Below are positions 36,245 through 49,061 of a DNA stretch of 58,425 nt, one piece after another; the stretch's first letter is position 1; every line of letters begins with the position of its first letter. Source of the stretch: Methyloceanibacter sp. (GTDB lineage: Bacteria; Pseudomonadota; Alphaproteobacteria; Rhizobiales; Methyloligellaceae); assembly GCA_030064755.1 (NCBI GenBank), contig JASJEH010000009.1, forward strand, positions 1-58,425. The letters are read 5' to 3'. The position numbers were made by a program, and so were the translations under genes. The notes beneath the pieces are model-generated. The model was not told the DNA's origin. It did not search any database and saw only the letters and a list, made by a program, of their open reading frames with translations.

Positions 36245-36649
36245 ATGACAGATAAGCTTGAGGCGGAGCGGCCTCTTTCTCCGCATCTGCAGATTTATCG
36301 GCCGATGCTGACGATGCTGATGTCCATCGCGCATCGCATCACCGGCGCCAGCTTGGCCGTCGGATTTGCGCTACTGACATGGTGGCTCGTGGCCGTGAGT
36401 ATGGGGCCGGAAGCCTACGCCAGCGTACAGAGTTTCTTCGGCAGTCTCATTGGCCGCGCCCTGCTCTTTGCCTTCACCTGGGCTTTGATTCACCACATGC
36501 TGGGCGGCATTCGTCACCTTATCTGGGACACGGGCACGGGGCTCGACAAGGTGACGATCGAGCGTTTCGCCTTGGGAACGATCGTCGGCTCCGTCGTACT
36601 TACAATCCTGGTCTGGCTGGCCGCCTACAATGTGATGGGAGGGCTCTAG
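36245..36649 (+). CDS. sdhC: Succinate dehydrogenase cytochrome b556 subunit
   Basis: Three-helix membrane anchor of complex II that binds heme b and ubiquinone. Typical text is RPLSPHLQIYRPMLTMLMSIAHRITG (read in two parts), where the SxxHR motif lines the quinone site. LIHHMLGGIRHLIWD follows and carries the heme-ligand His. The 134 aa fit. It is the first gene of sdhCDAB. Confidence 0.95.
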   Translation: MTDKLEAERPLSPHLQIYRPMLTMLMSIAHRITGASLAVGFALLTWWLVAVSMGPEAYASVQSFFGSLIGRALLFAFTWALIHHMLGGIRHLIWDTGTGLDKVTIERFALGTIVGSVVLTILVWLAAYNVMGGL

Positions 36650-36651
36650 CC

Positions 36652-37026
36652 ATGGCAACCCCGCTGAAGCGCGTCCGCGGCCTCGGCGCCGCGCGTCACG
36701 GAACGGAAACTTTCTGGCGCCAACGCCTCACGGCCGTCGCCAACGTTCCGCTCGTGATCTTTCTGATCTGGTTCGTCGTATCCCATGCAGGTGCGAGCTA
36801 CGAAGTTGTCAAGGCGAGCTTGGCGAATCCGGTCGTATCTGTGCTGATGCTGGCCATGATTTGGTCCGCCGCAATCCACATGAGGATTGGTTTGCGGGAA
36901 ATCATTGAGGACTATCTGCATAACAAGCTGTGCAAGGTCTCTTCCCTGATGCTTGCAACTTTCTTTTCCGCAGGTCTAGCCATCGCTTCGACCCTCGCCG
37001 TACTAAAAATCAGTTTGGGAGGCTGA
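36652..37026 (+). CDS. sdhD: Succinate dehydrogenase membrane anchor subunit
   Basis: A 124-aa three-helix anchor. The start reads TPLKRVRGLGAARHGTE, then WRQRLTAVANVPLVIF. The helix IWSAAIHMRIGLREIIEDYL carries the heme-proximal His and the conserved Asp-Tyr. The ATG lies 2 bp after the sdhC stop, so the two are coupled. Confidence 0.93.
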   Translation: MATPLKRVRGLGAARHGTETFWRQRLTAVANVPLVIFLIWFVVSHAGASYEVVKASLANPVVSVLMLAMIWSAAIHMRIGLREIIEDYLHNKLCKVSSLMLATFFSAGLAIASTLAVLKISLGG

Positions 37027-37032
37027 TGCGAA

Positions 37033-38874
37033 ATGCCTCAAGACGCCACGCCCAACACGCCGCACAATGCCGTCAACGTGAACGGCCGTGCTTATGAAAT
37101 CACCGACCACGCTTACGATGTCATCGTTGTGGGCGCGGGCGGATCAGGTCTCCGCGCTGTCGTCGGCGCGAGCGAGGCAGGGCTTCGCACGGCCTGTATC
37201 ACGAAGGTTTTTCCAACTCGGTCGCATACCGTCGCTGCCCAGGGTGGCATCGCCGCCGCGCTCGGCAATATGGGCCCAGACGACTGGCGTTGGCACATGT
37301 ACGACACAGTAAAGGGCTCCGATTGGCTCGGCGACCAGGACTGCATCGAGTATCTTTGCCGTCATGCGCCCGAAGCCGTCTACGAGCTGGAGCACTGGGG
37401 CGTTCCCTTCTCACGCACCGAAGACGGCAAGATCTTTCAGCGCGCCTTTGGCGGCATGACGACAGAGTTCGGCAAGGGCCAGGCGCGGCGGACTTGCGCC
37501 GCCGCCGACCGGACGGGCCATGCGCTGCTGCACACGATGTATGGCCAGGCTATGCGCCATTCGGCGGAGTTCTACATTGAATACTTCGCCCTCGATCTCA
37601 TCATGGATGACGAGGGGCATTGCCGCGGCGTGATCGCCATAAACATGGCAGACGGGTCACTCCACCGCTTCCGCGGACATCAGACTATTCTCGCGACCGG
37701 CGGCTACGGCCGCGCCTACTTCTCCTGCACCTCTGCCCATATCTGCACCGGCGATGGCAACGGCATGGTGCTTCGCGCGGGGCTTCCCCTTCAGGACATG
37801 GAGTTCGTGCAATTCCACCCAACCGGCGTCTATGGCGCGGGCGTACTTATCTCAGAAGGCGCGCGCGGTGAAGGCGGATTCCTAAGGAATTCCGAAGGCG
37901 AGAAATTCATGGAGCGCTACGCGCCCTCGGCCAAGGATCTGGCGTCGCGTGACGTCGTGTCTCGCGCCATCACGCTCGAGATTCGCGAAGGCCGGGGACA
38001 CGGTCCCGACAAGGAGTATATGCACCTGCATCTGGACCATTTAGACGACAACGTCTTCGAAGAGCGACTGCCAGGCATAACCGATCTCGCCCGCATTTTC
38101 GGGGGCGTCGATGCGCGGAACGAGCCAATCAAGATCATTCCGACCTGCCACTACAATATGGGCGGCATTCCCACCAACATGCATGGCGAAGTGATCGCGC
38201 CCAAGAATGGAGACCCCGACGCCACGGTTCCAGGGTTGATGGCGCTGGGAGAGGCGGCTTGCGTCTCCGTCCATGGCGCCAACCGCTTGGGGTCCAACTC
38301 GCTGATTGACCTCGTCGTCTTCGGCCGGGCGGCCGGCCTCCGCTGTGCAGAGCTCATTCCGCAAGGCTCGGCCATTCCGGACTTGCCAAAGGGCGCGGGC
38401 GAAGCCTCCATCGCGCGTCTCGATGGATTCCGCTACGCCGATGGCGGCACCCCAACTGCCGAGCTACGGCTGGCGATGCAGAAGACCATGCAGCGCGATT
38501 GCTCCGTATTCCGCACAAAGGACGTGCTGGAAGAGGGCGTGAAGAACATCAAGAAGGTCTGGGACGACGCGGCGGACATCAAAGTCACGGATCGCTCCCT
38601 GATCTGGAACACGGACCTGATCGAGACGCTCGAGTTTGACAACCTCATCTCCCAGGCGGCCGTCACGGTTCAGGGGGCGCTGGCTCGGGAAGAGTCGCGC
38701 GGCGCTCATGCGCGCGAGGACTTCCCCAAGCGCGACGATAAGGACTGGATGAAACACACCCTGTCCTACGCAGACTATGGGACGCATACGGTGAAACTCG
38801 ATTTTCGTCCGGTGCACAACTTCACGCTGTCGAACGAGGTCGCCTATATCGAGCCGAAGGAGCGGGTTTACTAG
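37033..38874 (+). CDS. sdhA: Succinate dehydrogenase flavoprotein
   Basis: The 613-aa catalytic subunit of complex II. FAD-binding [20 protein letters not shown] is at about residues 31-50, and [15 protein letters not shown] carries the histidine that binds FAD covalently. Active-site [18 protein letters not shown] and the substrate Arg in [18 protein letters not shown] are present. It lies 6 bp after sdhD and 61 bp before sdhB. Confidence 0.97.
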   Translation: MPQDATPNTPHNAVNVNGRAYEITDHAYDVIVVGAGGSGLRAVVGASEAGLRTACITKVFPTRSHTVAAQGGIAAALGNMGPDDWRWHMYDTVKGSDWLGDQDCIEYLCRHAPEAVYELEHWGVPFSRTEDGKIFQRAFGGMTTEFGKGQARRTCAAADRTGHALLHTMYGQAMRHSAEFYIEYFALDLIMDDEGHCRGVIAINMADGSLHRFRGHQTILATGGYGRAYFSCTSAHICTGDGNGMVLRAGLPLQDMEFVQFHPTGVYGAGVLISEGARGEGGFLRNSEGEKFMERYAPSAKDLASRDVVSRAITLEIREGRGHGPDKEYMHLHLDHLDDNVFEERLPGITDLARIFGGVDARNEPIKIIPTCHYNMGGIPTNMHGEVIAPKNGDPDATVPGLMALGEAACVSVHGANRLGSNSLIDLVVFGRAAGLRCAELIPQGSAIPDLPKGAGEASIARLDGFRYADGGTPTAELRLAMQKTMQRDCSVFRTKDVLEEGVKNIKKVWDDAADIKVTDRSLIWNTDLIETLEFDNLISQAAVTVQGALAREESRGAHAREDFPKRDDKDWMKHTLSYADYGTHTVKLDFRPVHNFTLSNEVAYIEPKERVY

Positions 38875-38935
38875 ACACCCGGATCGAATGCGGTTGAGAC
38901 TGCAACGCTTGGCCGGCCCAAAGGATTAAGCTGAG

Positions 38936-39724
38936 ATGGTTCAATTCACACTTCCCAAGAATTCGAAGATCAAGAAGGGCAAAGAGTGGAACCCGCCCGC
39001 CGTGGACGCGGATCCCGACCGCTGGCGCGAGTACCGCGTCTACCGCTACGATCCTGAGGGGGGTGAGAACCCGCGCGTCGACACCTATTGGGTGGATATG
39101 AACGATTGCGGGCCGATGGTCTTGGACGCGCTGATCTGGATAAAAAACAAGATCGATCCAACGCTGACCTTCCGCCGGTCCTGCCGCGAAGGCGTCTGCG
39201 GCTCGTGCTCGATGAATATCGACGGCACGAACACGCTTGCCTGCACCATGCACGCGGAGGAGGCGCAAGGCGCGGCTATCGCCATCTACCCGCTCCCGCA
39301 CATGCCCGTGGTGAAGGATCTTGTGCCAGACATGACGCAGTTTTATGCGCAGCACCGGGAGATTGAGCCCTGGCTCAAGACCGACAGCCCGACGCCGCAA
39401 AAGGAATGGCGTCAGAGCCACGAGGATCGTGAAAAACTCGATGGGCTCTACGAGTGCATTCTTTGCGCTTGCTGCTCAACGGCGTGCCCGTCCTATTGGT
39501 GGAACGGCGATCGCTATCTCGGTCCGGCCGTTCTGTTGCAGGCCAATCGCTGGGTCGAGGACTCCCGCGACGAGCGCACCGGCGAGCGGCTGGACGATCT
39601 AGAAGATCCCTTCCGCCTCTATCGCTGCCATACCATCCTTAACTGCACCAAGGCTTGCCCGAAGGGTCTGAACCCCGCAGCTGCGATCGCCAATCTGAAG
39701 CGAAAGATGGTCGAGCGGCTGTAG
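38936..39724 (+). CDS. sdhB: Succinate dehydrogenase iron-sulfur subunit
   Basis: The 262-aa subunit carrying electrons from FAD to quinone. The 2Fe-2S site is [13 protein letters not shown] followed by LAC. The 4Fe-4S and 3Fe-4S sites are [17 protein letters not shown] and [17 protein letters not shown]. The [2Fe-2S] domain is N-terminal and the ferredoxin domain C-terminal, as normal. Confidence 0.97.
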   Translation: MVQFTLPKNSKIKKGKEWNPPAVDADPDRWREYRVYRYDPEGGENPRVDTYWVDMNDCGPMVLDALIWIKNKIDPTLTFRRSCREGVCGSCSMNIDGTNTLACTMHAEEAQGAAIAIYPLPHMPVVKDLVPDMTQFYAQHREIEPWLKTDSPTPQKEWRQSHEDREKLDGLYECILCACCSTACPSYWWNGDRYLGPAVLLQANRWVEDSRDERTGERLDDLEDPFRLYRCHTILNCTKACPKGLNPAAAIANLKRKMVERL

Positions 39725-39794
39725 CGCGCGCCCCGCCCATTCCATTCCGGTGCCAATTCGTGCAGCTCTCGGCGTGGGTCGGGACTTTCGCTGT

Positions 39795-40286
39795 CTAGCC
39801 CCGTTTGGCTGCCCCGGGGCAAGCGGGCAGCGAAAACACGCAAGTAGGCGTCCCTTCACGCTTCATCTGCGCTTGCTTCTCGGGATCCTTCTCCGCCTGC
39901 CAGGCGTAGGGGCTGCGGCCCTTCTTGTGTGAGTAGCTCACGCGGATCAGCGTGCCGCCCTGGAACGTCAAACTCGCGGTGCACATCGCGTCCTTCGGCG
40001 TATCGCCTGGAACCGGTCCCGCACCCTTGTAATGATAGATCAGCGTCTCCGCGCCGCCCGCCGCAGGGATCCGCGAGCGCGGCTGGCCGGCACATTTCAT
40101 CACCTGCTGCCGGCTCATGCCGATATAGGGCTTCCCATGGTCAACACGCGTGAGGTCCTGGATGGCCTGCTCAGGCCCCGAAAAGCCCCCAGCACATCCC
40201 GCAGCAAAAAGCACCAACCACGCCACCAAAGTCGCGCGCCAAGGCCAGCCAGCGGAAAACGCTTCCCTTGATGCAATCAAATCCAT
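39795..40286 (-). CDS. Predicted lipoprotein, unknown
   Basis: A 163-aa protein with a hydrophobic segment (about residues 17-30) ending in a lipobox-like LFAAGC. A small domain beginning KPYIGMSRQQVMKCAGQPRSR follows, similar in feel to BamE/SmpA-type folds (GMSxxQV). Cysteines recur at MKC, AMC and TPTC. It has a charged tail. The family is not recognised with confidence. It diverges from the cupin gene. Confidence 0.6.
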   Translation of the reverse strand: MDLIASREAFSAGWPWRATLVAWLVLFAAGCAGGFSGPEQAIQDLTRVDHGKPYIGMSRQQVMKCAGQPRSRIPAAGGAETLIYHYKGAGPVPGDTPKDAMCTASLTFQGGTLIRVSYSHKKGRSPYAWQAEKDPEKQAQMKREGTPTCVFSLPACPGAAKRG

Positions 40287-40404
40287 GTCTTCCCATAGCC
40301 CCGAAGACGGCCTAGCGCGAGATTGCGGGCGCTTTGGGGCGCAGCCAAAGGCCGGAATCTCAGAAATCTCTCGGTCTCAACCGCTTCCAGGCTATTCTGC
40401 GCCC

Positions 40405-40890
40405 ATGAAACGCTGGAAGACAACGCACGCGCTCGGATGCGCCGTCCTCTTGCTCGCTCTGTGCCAAGTAAGTTCTGGCCTACAGGCCCACGAGCCGGGC
40501 GCGGCGCCGAAGATCGAAGCCCAGCATGTTGCGACGGAACCGCTTGCAGGCGATCCCAACAAGGAAATCGACATCAAGATCTACACGTTTCCCCCTAGCA
40601 GCGCGACGCCCTGGCATATTCACCAGGACTCGGTTGAGATCGCACACATTCTTGAGGGGTCGATCATGCTGGAGAAGACGGGCAAGCCGTCCTACGAGGT
40701 CACCGAAGGCGAGACCAATATCCTGCAGCCCAACGTCGTCCATCGCGGTTGGAACCCGAGTGACACAAAGGCAGCCAAACTCTACGTGGTTCGGATAAAG
40801 CCCAAGGGCGCGCCGCTGGCGACGATTGTCCCGCCCCCGGACCAAGCAGCGGAAGCGCCGCCTGAGAGCGATTATCCAGAAGACGAATAG
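40405..40890 (+). CDS. Secreted cupin-domain protein
   Basis: A 161-aa protein with a signal peptide (hydrophobic about residues 10-28). Its single cupin barrel has motif 1 TPWHIHQDSVEIAHILEGSIMLE and motif 2 around NILQPNVVHRGWNPSD. Metal-binding His and Glu positions are present. Periplasmic cupins have many roles, and no substrate can be assigned. The tail is Pro/Glu-rich. Confidence 0.82.
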   Translation: MKRWKTTHALGCAVLLLALCQVSSGLQAHEPGAAPKIEAQHVATEPLAGDPNKEIDIKIYTFPPSSATPWHIHQDSVEIAHILEGSIMLEKTGKPSYEVTEGETNILQPNVVHRGWNPSDTKAAKLYVVRIKPKGAPLATIVPPPDQAAEAPPESDYPEDE

Positions 40891-40931
40891 CAGACGCGCC
40901 GTCTTGAGAACGCCGGCAACGACACGGTCTG

Positions 40932-41432
40932 CTATCGCGCGTCGCTCTGCTTGACGAGCGCTATCAGCCCAGCGGCCCAGGCGAATACCACGACGACCCA
41001 GTAAAAAACCTTAGCGGACGTACCCAGCTCCATACCGAGTGCAGATCCCTCGAATGTCCCGAAGCCCGCAACCACGGTGAAGAAGGCTGCGAAGGCCAGA
41101 ACGAAAGTGGTTGCATGGCGCGGACGGAAGAAGCCGATCAACGTGCCAGCGAGGCCCCACGCAAAGTCGACAACGGCCTGGAGCGGGTTCAACCTGAAGC
41201 CAGGAGGGAAGCTCTTCGGATCGGTGTCGAACCCATACACCGCATAGGACACGAGCATGATACCGCCCAGCGCTAGGAAGTAGCTGCTGAAGCGTGCCGC
41301 CCAGACCACTAACGGCAGTGGCGGCGTTGCATCCAGTTCCTCGTCCGTCGGCACGCGCCGCTCGTCGTCGCGCCCAGGTCGAGAGCCAGGCTTCGGCTCG
41401 GTTTCATTCTTCGCGGGGTTATCGCCGGTCAT
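40932..41432 (-). CDS. Membrane protein, unknown
   Basis: A 166-aa protein with a polar N-terminus (about 40 residues) and four predicted transmembrane helices (SSYFLALGGIMLVSYAVYGF; FAWGLAGTLIGFF; FVLAFAAFFTVVAGFGTF; VFYWVVVVFAWAAGLIALV). The start MTGDNPAKN has GGAGAGG upstream; a longer frame would run into the divergent mdh leader. No known family recognised. It is convergent with the cupin gene. Confidence 0.65.
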   Translation of the reverse strand: MTGDNPAKNETEPKPGSRPGRDDERRVPTDEELDATPPLPLVVWAARFSSYFLALGGIMLVSYAVYGFDTDPKSFPPGFRLNPLQAVVDFAWGLAGTLIGFFRPRHATTFVLAFAAFFTVVAGFGTFEGSALGMELGTSAKVFYWVVVVFAWAAGLIALVKQSDAR

Positions 41433-41579
41433 CGCCTCTCCAAGGTTTCCATCCGACGGCTTCAGACTACCGCCTATTGTACCCGACTGTGAACCAAAGA
41501 TGCGCCTCGTACGAACAGCGACCTTGCGCGCGAGCCAGATTGCATCTAACCATCCACAAGATCTCGTAGCGGTTGGTAA

Positions 41580-42596
<1,017 letters not shown>

Positions 42597-42629
42597 AGTT
42601 CATTTCGTTTCCGCGTCCGGAGAGTCTTT

Positions 42630-43796
<1,167 letters not shown>

Positions 43797-43853
43797 TTCC
43801 AGTCTCAAAGTTTGTGTCACAAATCCTTCCTCAAACCGGCTTAGCTTTGCAAC

Positions 43854-44726
43854 ATGTCAGTCCTCGTCGATAAAAACACGCGCGTCATTTGCCAGGGTTT
43901 CACGGGTTCCCAAGGTACTTTCCACACCGAACAAGCCATTGCCTACGGCACGAAAATGGTTGGCGGCGTGACCCCCGGAAAAGGCGGCACAACCCATCTC
44001 GACCTTCCCGTCTTCGATACAGTGCGCGACGCGGTGGAATCGACCGGCGCAACAGCATCGGCGATCTACGTTCCGCCGCCTTTCGCAGCCGACGCAATCC
44101 TCGAAGCCATCGATGCTGGCATCGAACTCGCCGTCTGCATCACTGAGGGCGTTCCGGTCCTCGACATGGTCAAGGTGAAGCGCGCACTCATTGGGTCGGG
44201 CACCCGGCTTATCGGGCCGAACTGCCCGGGGATCATTACCCCTGGCGAGTGCAAGATCGGTATCATGCCGGGCCACATCCACACGCCCGGCCGCGTCGGC
44301 ATTGTGTCCCGATCCGGCACACTGACCTATGAGGCCGTGGCTCAGACCACTGCCGTTGGGTTCGGACAGACCACATGTATCGGCATCGGCGGAGACCCCG
44401 TCAACGGCACAAACTTTATCGACGCGTTGTCACTCTTCCTTGAGGACGACAAGACGGAAGCCATCATCATGATTGGCGAGATAGGCGGCAGCGCGGAGGA
44501 AGAGGCCGCGGAGTTTCTCGTTCAGGCCGGCAACAAGAAGCCGATCGTCGGCTTCGTAGCCGGCGCGACCGCCCCGCCTGGGCGCCGCATGGGTCACGCA
44601 GGTGCCGTTATTTCGGGCGGCAAGGGCGATGCTAAGAGCAAAATCGAGGCAATGCAGGATGCCGGAATCGTGGTGTCCCATTCCCCTGCGGCGCTTGGAA
44701 CAACGCTTGCAGGTATATTCAGTTAA
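43854..44726 (+). CDS. sucD: Succinyl-CoA ligase alpha subunit
   Basis: CoA-binding subunit. The start reads [18 protein letters not shown], with [18 protein letters not shown] in the middle. The phospho-acceptor His is in [13 protein letters not shown] near residue 250. The 290 aa are normal. It forms the alpha/beta enzyme with SucC. Confidence 0.97.
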   Translation: MSVLVDKNTRVICQGFTGSQGTFHTEQAIAYGTKMVGGVTPGKGGTTHLDLPVFDTVRDAVESTGATASAIYVPPPFAADAILEAIDAGIELAVCITEGVPVLDMVKVKRALIGSGTRLIGPNCPGIITPGECKIGIMPGHIHTPGRVGIVSRSGTLTYEAVAQTTAVGFGQTTCIGIGGDPVNGTNFIDALSLFLEDDKTEAIIMIGEIGGSAEEEAAEFLVQAGNKKPIVGFVAGATAPPGRRMGHAGAVISGGKGDAKSKIEAMQDAGIVVSHSPAALGTTLAGIFS

Positions 44727-44804
44727 GGCTGCGCTGGGCGCCAAACGCTCGCCTTTATTGCCCGGCACGCCTGGGGTCCAGATGAGGACCATGGGATTAG
44801 TGCC

Positions 44805-47693
44805 ATGACACGATACGAAGCCAGCGAGGTTTTTGCGCACACGTCTTTTTTGGACGGTGCCAACGCGACTTATCTCGCCGAGCTCTACGCACGCTATCAG
44901 GCCGACCCATCCTCGGTATCGGAGGATTGGCGTCACTTCTTCGCCAATCTCGGCGACGAGGCCAGGAACGTCATCGCCGACGCGGAAGGTCCCTCCTGGG
45001 GCGCCTGGAGCCGAGCACCCTCCTGGAAGGACGGCGCCTCGTCTTCCGCTACAGCCGTTGCGCCGTCCGGCGCGCTGACGCAAGCCGAAGCCCTTGACGC
45101 CGCCCGGGACACATTGGGCGCGCGCATGCTGATCCGCGCCTACCGCACGCGCGGTCATTTGATCGCGAACCTCGATCCCTTGCGCCTCACAGAGCGCGGA
45201 GACCATCCTGAACTTGATCCGAAGACCTACGGTTTTTCGCCGTCCGACTATTCGCGGCCCATCTATATCGGTGGCGCGCTGGGGTTCGAATTCGCTGATC
45301 TCTCCCAAGTTCTCGCAGTCTTGGAGAAGACCTATGCCTCGACAATCGGCTTCGAGTACATGCACATCTCGGACCCCGAGCAACGCGCCTGGCTCCAGGA
45401 GCGCATTGAGCGCACCGAGATGCAGTTCACGGAGCAAGGCAAGCGCGCAATCCTCAACAAACTGATCGAGGCGGAGGGAGCGGAGCGCTTTCTCAATGTC
45501 AAATACACGGGCACCAAGCGCTTTGGTCTTGATGGCGGCGAGTCGATGGTTCCAGCGCTCGAGCAGATCATCAAGCGCGGAGGCCAGCTTGGCGTCAGAG
45601 AGATTGTCATAGGCATGCCCCACCGCGGCCGCCTGAACGTGCTTGCCAACGTCATGGCCAAGCCGTGGCGTGCCATCTTCAATGAGTTCCGCGGTGGGTC
45701 CGCGCATCCTGATGATGTGGAGGGCTCCGGTGATGTGAAGTATCACCTGGGTGCCTCGTCGGATCGCGAGTTCGACGACAACCGCGTTCATCTCTCACTC
45801 ACCGCGAACCCCTCTCATCTTGAGTACGTTGATCCAGTTGTTCTCGGCAAGGTTCGGGCAAAACAGGACCAGGCTGACGACACAGAACGCGTAAAGATAT
45901 TGCCGCTTCTTCTACACGGCGATGCGGCCTTCGCTGGTCAGGGCGTCGTCGCCGAATGCCTCGGGCTATCGGGCCTTAGGGGCCATCGCACTGGCGGATC
46001 GATCCATTTCATCGTGAACAACCAGATCGGCTTCACCACGGCGCCGCGCTTCTCACGCTCATCTCCGTATCCCTCGGATGTGGCCAAAATGATCGACGCG
46101 CCCATCTTCCACGTGAACGGCGACGATCCAGAAGCGGTCGTTCATGTCACCAAGATTGCGACAGAGTTTCGCCAGCGTTTTAAGAAGCCTGTCGTCATCG
46201 ACATGTTCTGCTACCGCCGCCACGGCCACAACGAGGCGGATGAGCCGGCTTTTACGCAGCCCTTGATGTATCAACGGATCGCCGACCACCCGCGCGTGGT
46301 TGACATGTATTCGGATCAGCTGGTCAAGGAAGGTCTCCTCACCAAGGACGAGATCGAAGGCCTCCAAGCCGGCTTCCGCGACTTCCTGGAAGAGGAATTC
46401 AAGGCGGGCGAGACCTACCGGCCAAACCGCGCCGACTGGCTCGACGGCCGCTGGTCGGGGATCGGCTTCGCGGAGGAAGGAGCGCGGCGCGGGCTCACCG
46501 GGGTCGACCTAGATGTCCTACGCGAAGTCGGACACAAGTTGACGGAGATCCCGCCGACACTGACGCCGCATAAGACGATCGCACGCATCATGGCGACGCG
46601 GCGCAAGTCAATTGACGAAGGTAGGGGCATCGATTGGGCGACCGCTGAGTCGTTGGCCTTCGGCACGCTCCTCGTCGAAGGCTTCAAGATCCGCTTATCA
46701 GGGCAGGACTCCGAGCGCGGCACCTTCTCCCATCGCCATTCTGTGCTGATGGATCAGGTGAACGAGAACAAGTACACGCCGCTGAAGCATCTCGGCAAAG
46801 AGCAGGGTGACTTCGAAGTTATCAATTCGATGTTGTCTGAAGAGGCCGTGCTTGGCTTCGAGTATGGCTACAGCTTGGCCGAACCCAACGCACTTGTGTT
46901 GTGGGAGGCTCAGTTCGGTGACTTCGCTAACGGGGCCCAAGTTGTGGTCGATCAGTTCATCTCATCGGGCGAGCGCAAATGGCTGCGCATGTCGGGTCTG
47001 GTGCTCCTGCTGCCCCACGGCTACGAAGGTCAGGGGCCGGAACATTCCTCTGCCCGGCTCGAGCGCTATCTGCAGCTCTGCGCCGAGGACAACTGGCAGG
47101 TCGTCAATTGCACCACGCCCGCCAACTACTTCCATGTGCTGCGTCGCCAGCTCCACCGGCAGTTCCGAAAACCCCTGGTCCTCATGACGCCGAAATCGCT
47201 CCTGCGGCACAAGAAGGTCAAATCCAGCATCGAGGACTTCGGGCCCGACTCGAGCTTTCATCGACTCCTTTGGGACGACGCCGAGCGCGTTGCGGACTCC
47301 AACATCAAGCTCGTGCCGGACGAGCAGATCGAGCGCGTCGTGCTCTGCTCGGGCAAGGTCTATTACGACCTGGAAGCAGAGCGCGAGTCACGCGGCCTTA
47401 ACGACGTCTATCTCCTGCGCATGGAACAGCTCTATCCATTCCCGGCACGGGCGCTCATCCAGGAACTAGGCCGGTTCAAGCAGGCGGAGATCGTGTGGTG
47501 CCAAGAAGAGCCCAAGAACATGGGAGCTTGGACTTTTGTAGAACCAAATTTGTCTTGGGTGCTGGAGCATATCGATGCGAAGTCTAAGCGACCAAGATAT
47601 GCTGGACGTCCGAGCTCCGCAGCGACGGCGACAGGTTTGATGTCCAAGCACGTGAGAGAATTGAAGGCTCTGCTCAACGAAGCGCTGGGCTGA
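44805..47693 (+). CDS. sucA: 2-oxoglutarate dehydrogenase E1 component
   Basis: Thiamine-diphosphate decarboxylase of the 2-oxoglutarate dehydrogenase complex. The N-terminal segment is TSFLDGANATYLAELYARYQ with WRHFFANL. Core motifs are VIGMPHRGRLNVLANVM, HLSLTANPSHLEYVDPVV and the ThDP segment GDAAFAGQGVVAE. Later RRHGHNEADEPAFTQPLMY and LLPHGYEGQGPEHSSARLERYLQL are present. The 962 aa are normal. It lies 78 bp after sucD. Confidence 0.98.
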   Translation: MTRYEASEVFAHTSFLDGANATYLAELYARYQADPSSVSEDWRHFFANLGDEARNVIADAEGPSWGAWSRAPSWKDGASSSATAVAPSGALTQAEALDAARDTLGARMLIRAYRTRGHLIANLDPLRLTERGDHPELDPKTYGFSPSDYSRPIYIGGALGFEFADLSQVLAVLEKTYASTIGFEYMHISDPEQRAWLQERIERTEMQFTEQGKRAILNKLIEAEGAERFLNVKYTGTKRFGLDGGESMVPALEQIIKRGGQLGVREIVIGMPHRGRLNVLANVMAKPWRAIFNEFRGGSAHPDDVEGSGDVKYHLGASSDREFDDNRVHLSLTANPSHLEYVDPVVLGKVRAKQDQADDTERVKILPLLLHGDAAFAGQGVVAECLGLSGLRGHRTGGSIHFIVNNQIGFTTAPRFSRSSPYPSDVAKMIDAPIFHVNGDDPEAVVHVTKIATEFRQRFKKPVVIDMFCYRRHGHNEADEPAFTQPLMYQRIADHPRVVDMYSDQLVKEGLLTKDEIEGLQAGFRDFLEEEFKAGETYRPNRADWLDGRWSGIGFAEEGARRGLTGVDLDVLREVGHKLTEIPPTLTPHKTIARIMATRRKSIDEGRGIDWATAESLAFGTLLVEGFKIRLSGQDSERGTFSHRHSVLMDQVNENKYTPLKHLGKEQGDFEVINSMLSEEAVLGFEYGYSLAEPNALVLWEAQFGDFANGAQVVVDQFISSGERKWLRMSGLVLLLPHGYEGQGPEHSSARLERYLQLCAEDNWQVVNCTTPANYFHVLRRQLHRQFRKPLVLMTPKSLLRHKKVKSSIEDFGPDSSFHRLLWDDAERVADSNIKLVPDEQIERVVLCSGKVYYDLEAERESRGLNDVYLLRMEQLYPFPARALIQELGRFKQAEIVWCQEEPKNMGAWTFVEPNLSWVLEHIDAKSKRPRYAGRPSSAATATGLMSKHVRELKALLNEALG

Positions 47694-47767
47694 GCCGAGC
47701 GGAGACCGCGCCCCGCCTTTTCCCGCGGGTGTATGAGACCGAGCAAGAAGGACGGACTTAGAGAACC

Positions 47768-49039
47768 ATGACAACAGAAATTCGGGTTCCGACATTGGGC
47801 GAGTCCGTCGTCGAAGCGACGGTGGGACAGTGGTTTAAGCAAGCTGGCGAAGAGGTCGCGGCCGATGAACCGGTCGTCGAACTGGAGACCGACAAGGTCA
47901 CAGTCGAGGTGCCGGCCCCTGCGGGTGGTGTCTTGTCCGAGATCGTCGTGAAGGAAGGCGATACGGTCGAGGTCGGCGCGTTGCTGGGAGCAATCACGGA
48001 TGGAGATGGCGCGGCTGTCGCGCCAGCAACGAAAGCTGCCGAGCCGAAGCCCGCCCAGCCAGCACCGGCAGCGCCATCAGTCGAGCCTGTCGCCCTCAAG
48101 CGCGAGCCGCATGTGCGGGCGGAAATCGCCCCGATCTCCATGCCGCCGTCACCAGCCGCGCAGAAGCTTCTTGAGGAGACCGGGCTTTCCGTCGACCAGA
48201 TCACTGGCACCGGGCGCCGAGGCCAGATCCTCAAGGGCGATGTGATCGCTGCAACGGCCGCGGCGGAGACATTGCGCGAGACACCGCGCGAACCCAAGCC
48301 GCCGGCCCCGCCGCGCCCGCCGGTGACGCCAGACGATGCGGCGCGCGAGGAGCGCGTGCGTATGACGCGGCTGCGCCAGACGATCGCTAAGCGCCTCAAG
48401 GACGCCCAAGATACTGCCGCCATGCTGACCACGTTTAACGACGTGGACATGAGTCAGATCCTGGAACTACGCCGGGAATACAAAGAGGACTTTCAGAAGC
48501 GCCACGGGGTGAAGCTCGGCTTCATGGGATTCTTCGTGAAGGCTTGCGTGCAGGCACTGAAAGACATTCCCGCCGTGAACGCAGAGATCGACGGCGACGA
48601 CCTCGTCTACAAGAACTACTACCATGTCGGTGTCGCGGTCGGCACGGAGCGCGGTCTCGTTGTTCCGGTGATACGCGATGCGGACCAGATGAACCTTGCG
48701 GAAATCGAAAGTACGATCGCTGATTTTGGACAGAGAGCCCGCGAAGGCAAGCTCGGGCTCGCCGAGATGCAAGGTGGCACCTTCACCATTTCCAATGGCG
48801 GCATCTACGGATCGATGCTCTCAACGCCAATCCTGAACGCGCCGCAATCCGGCATTCTCGGGATGCACCGTATTGAAGAGCGCCCGGTGGTGCGCGATGG
48901 ACAGATTGTGGCACGACCTATGATGTATCTCGCCCTCTCCTATGACCACCGTATCGTCGACGGCAAGGAGGCGGTGACCTTCCTGGTGAATGTGAAGGAC
49001 TCGCTGGAGAACCCCGCGCGCCTGATCCTCGATCTTTAG
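47768..49039 (+). CDS. sucB: 2-oxoglutarate dehydrogenase E2 component
   Basis: Dihydrolipoyl succinyltransferase. One lipoyl domain has Lys43 in [11 protein letters not shown]. An Ala/Pro-rich linker and an E1/E3-binding domain follow ([22 protein letters not shown], about 135-160). The catalytic domain ends with the active-site [17 protein letters not shown]. The 423 aa are normal. A GGACTTAGAGAA purine-rich run precedes the ATG. Confidence 0.97.
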   Translation: MTTEIRVPTLGESVVEATVGQWFKQAGEEVAADEPVVELETDKVTVEVPAPAGGVLSEIVVKEGDTVEVGALLGAITDGDGAAVAPATKAAEPKPAQPAPAAPSVEPVALKREPHVRAEIAPISMPPSPAAQKLLEETGLSVDQITGTGRRGQILKGDVIAATAAAETLRETPREPKPPAPPRPPVTPDDAAREERVRMTRLRQTIAKRLKDAQDTAAMLTTFNDVDMSQILELRREYKEDFQKRHGVKLGFMGFFVKACVQALKDIPAVNAEIDGDDLVYKNYYHVGVAVGTERGLVVPVIRDADQMNLAEIESTIADFGQRAREGKLGLAEMQGGTFTISNGGIYGSMLSTPILNAPQSGILGMHRIEERPVVRDGQIVARPMMYLALSYDHRIVDGKEAVTFLVNVKDSLENPARLILDL

Positions 49040-49061
49040 CCCCGATCTTAGAGATAGCATC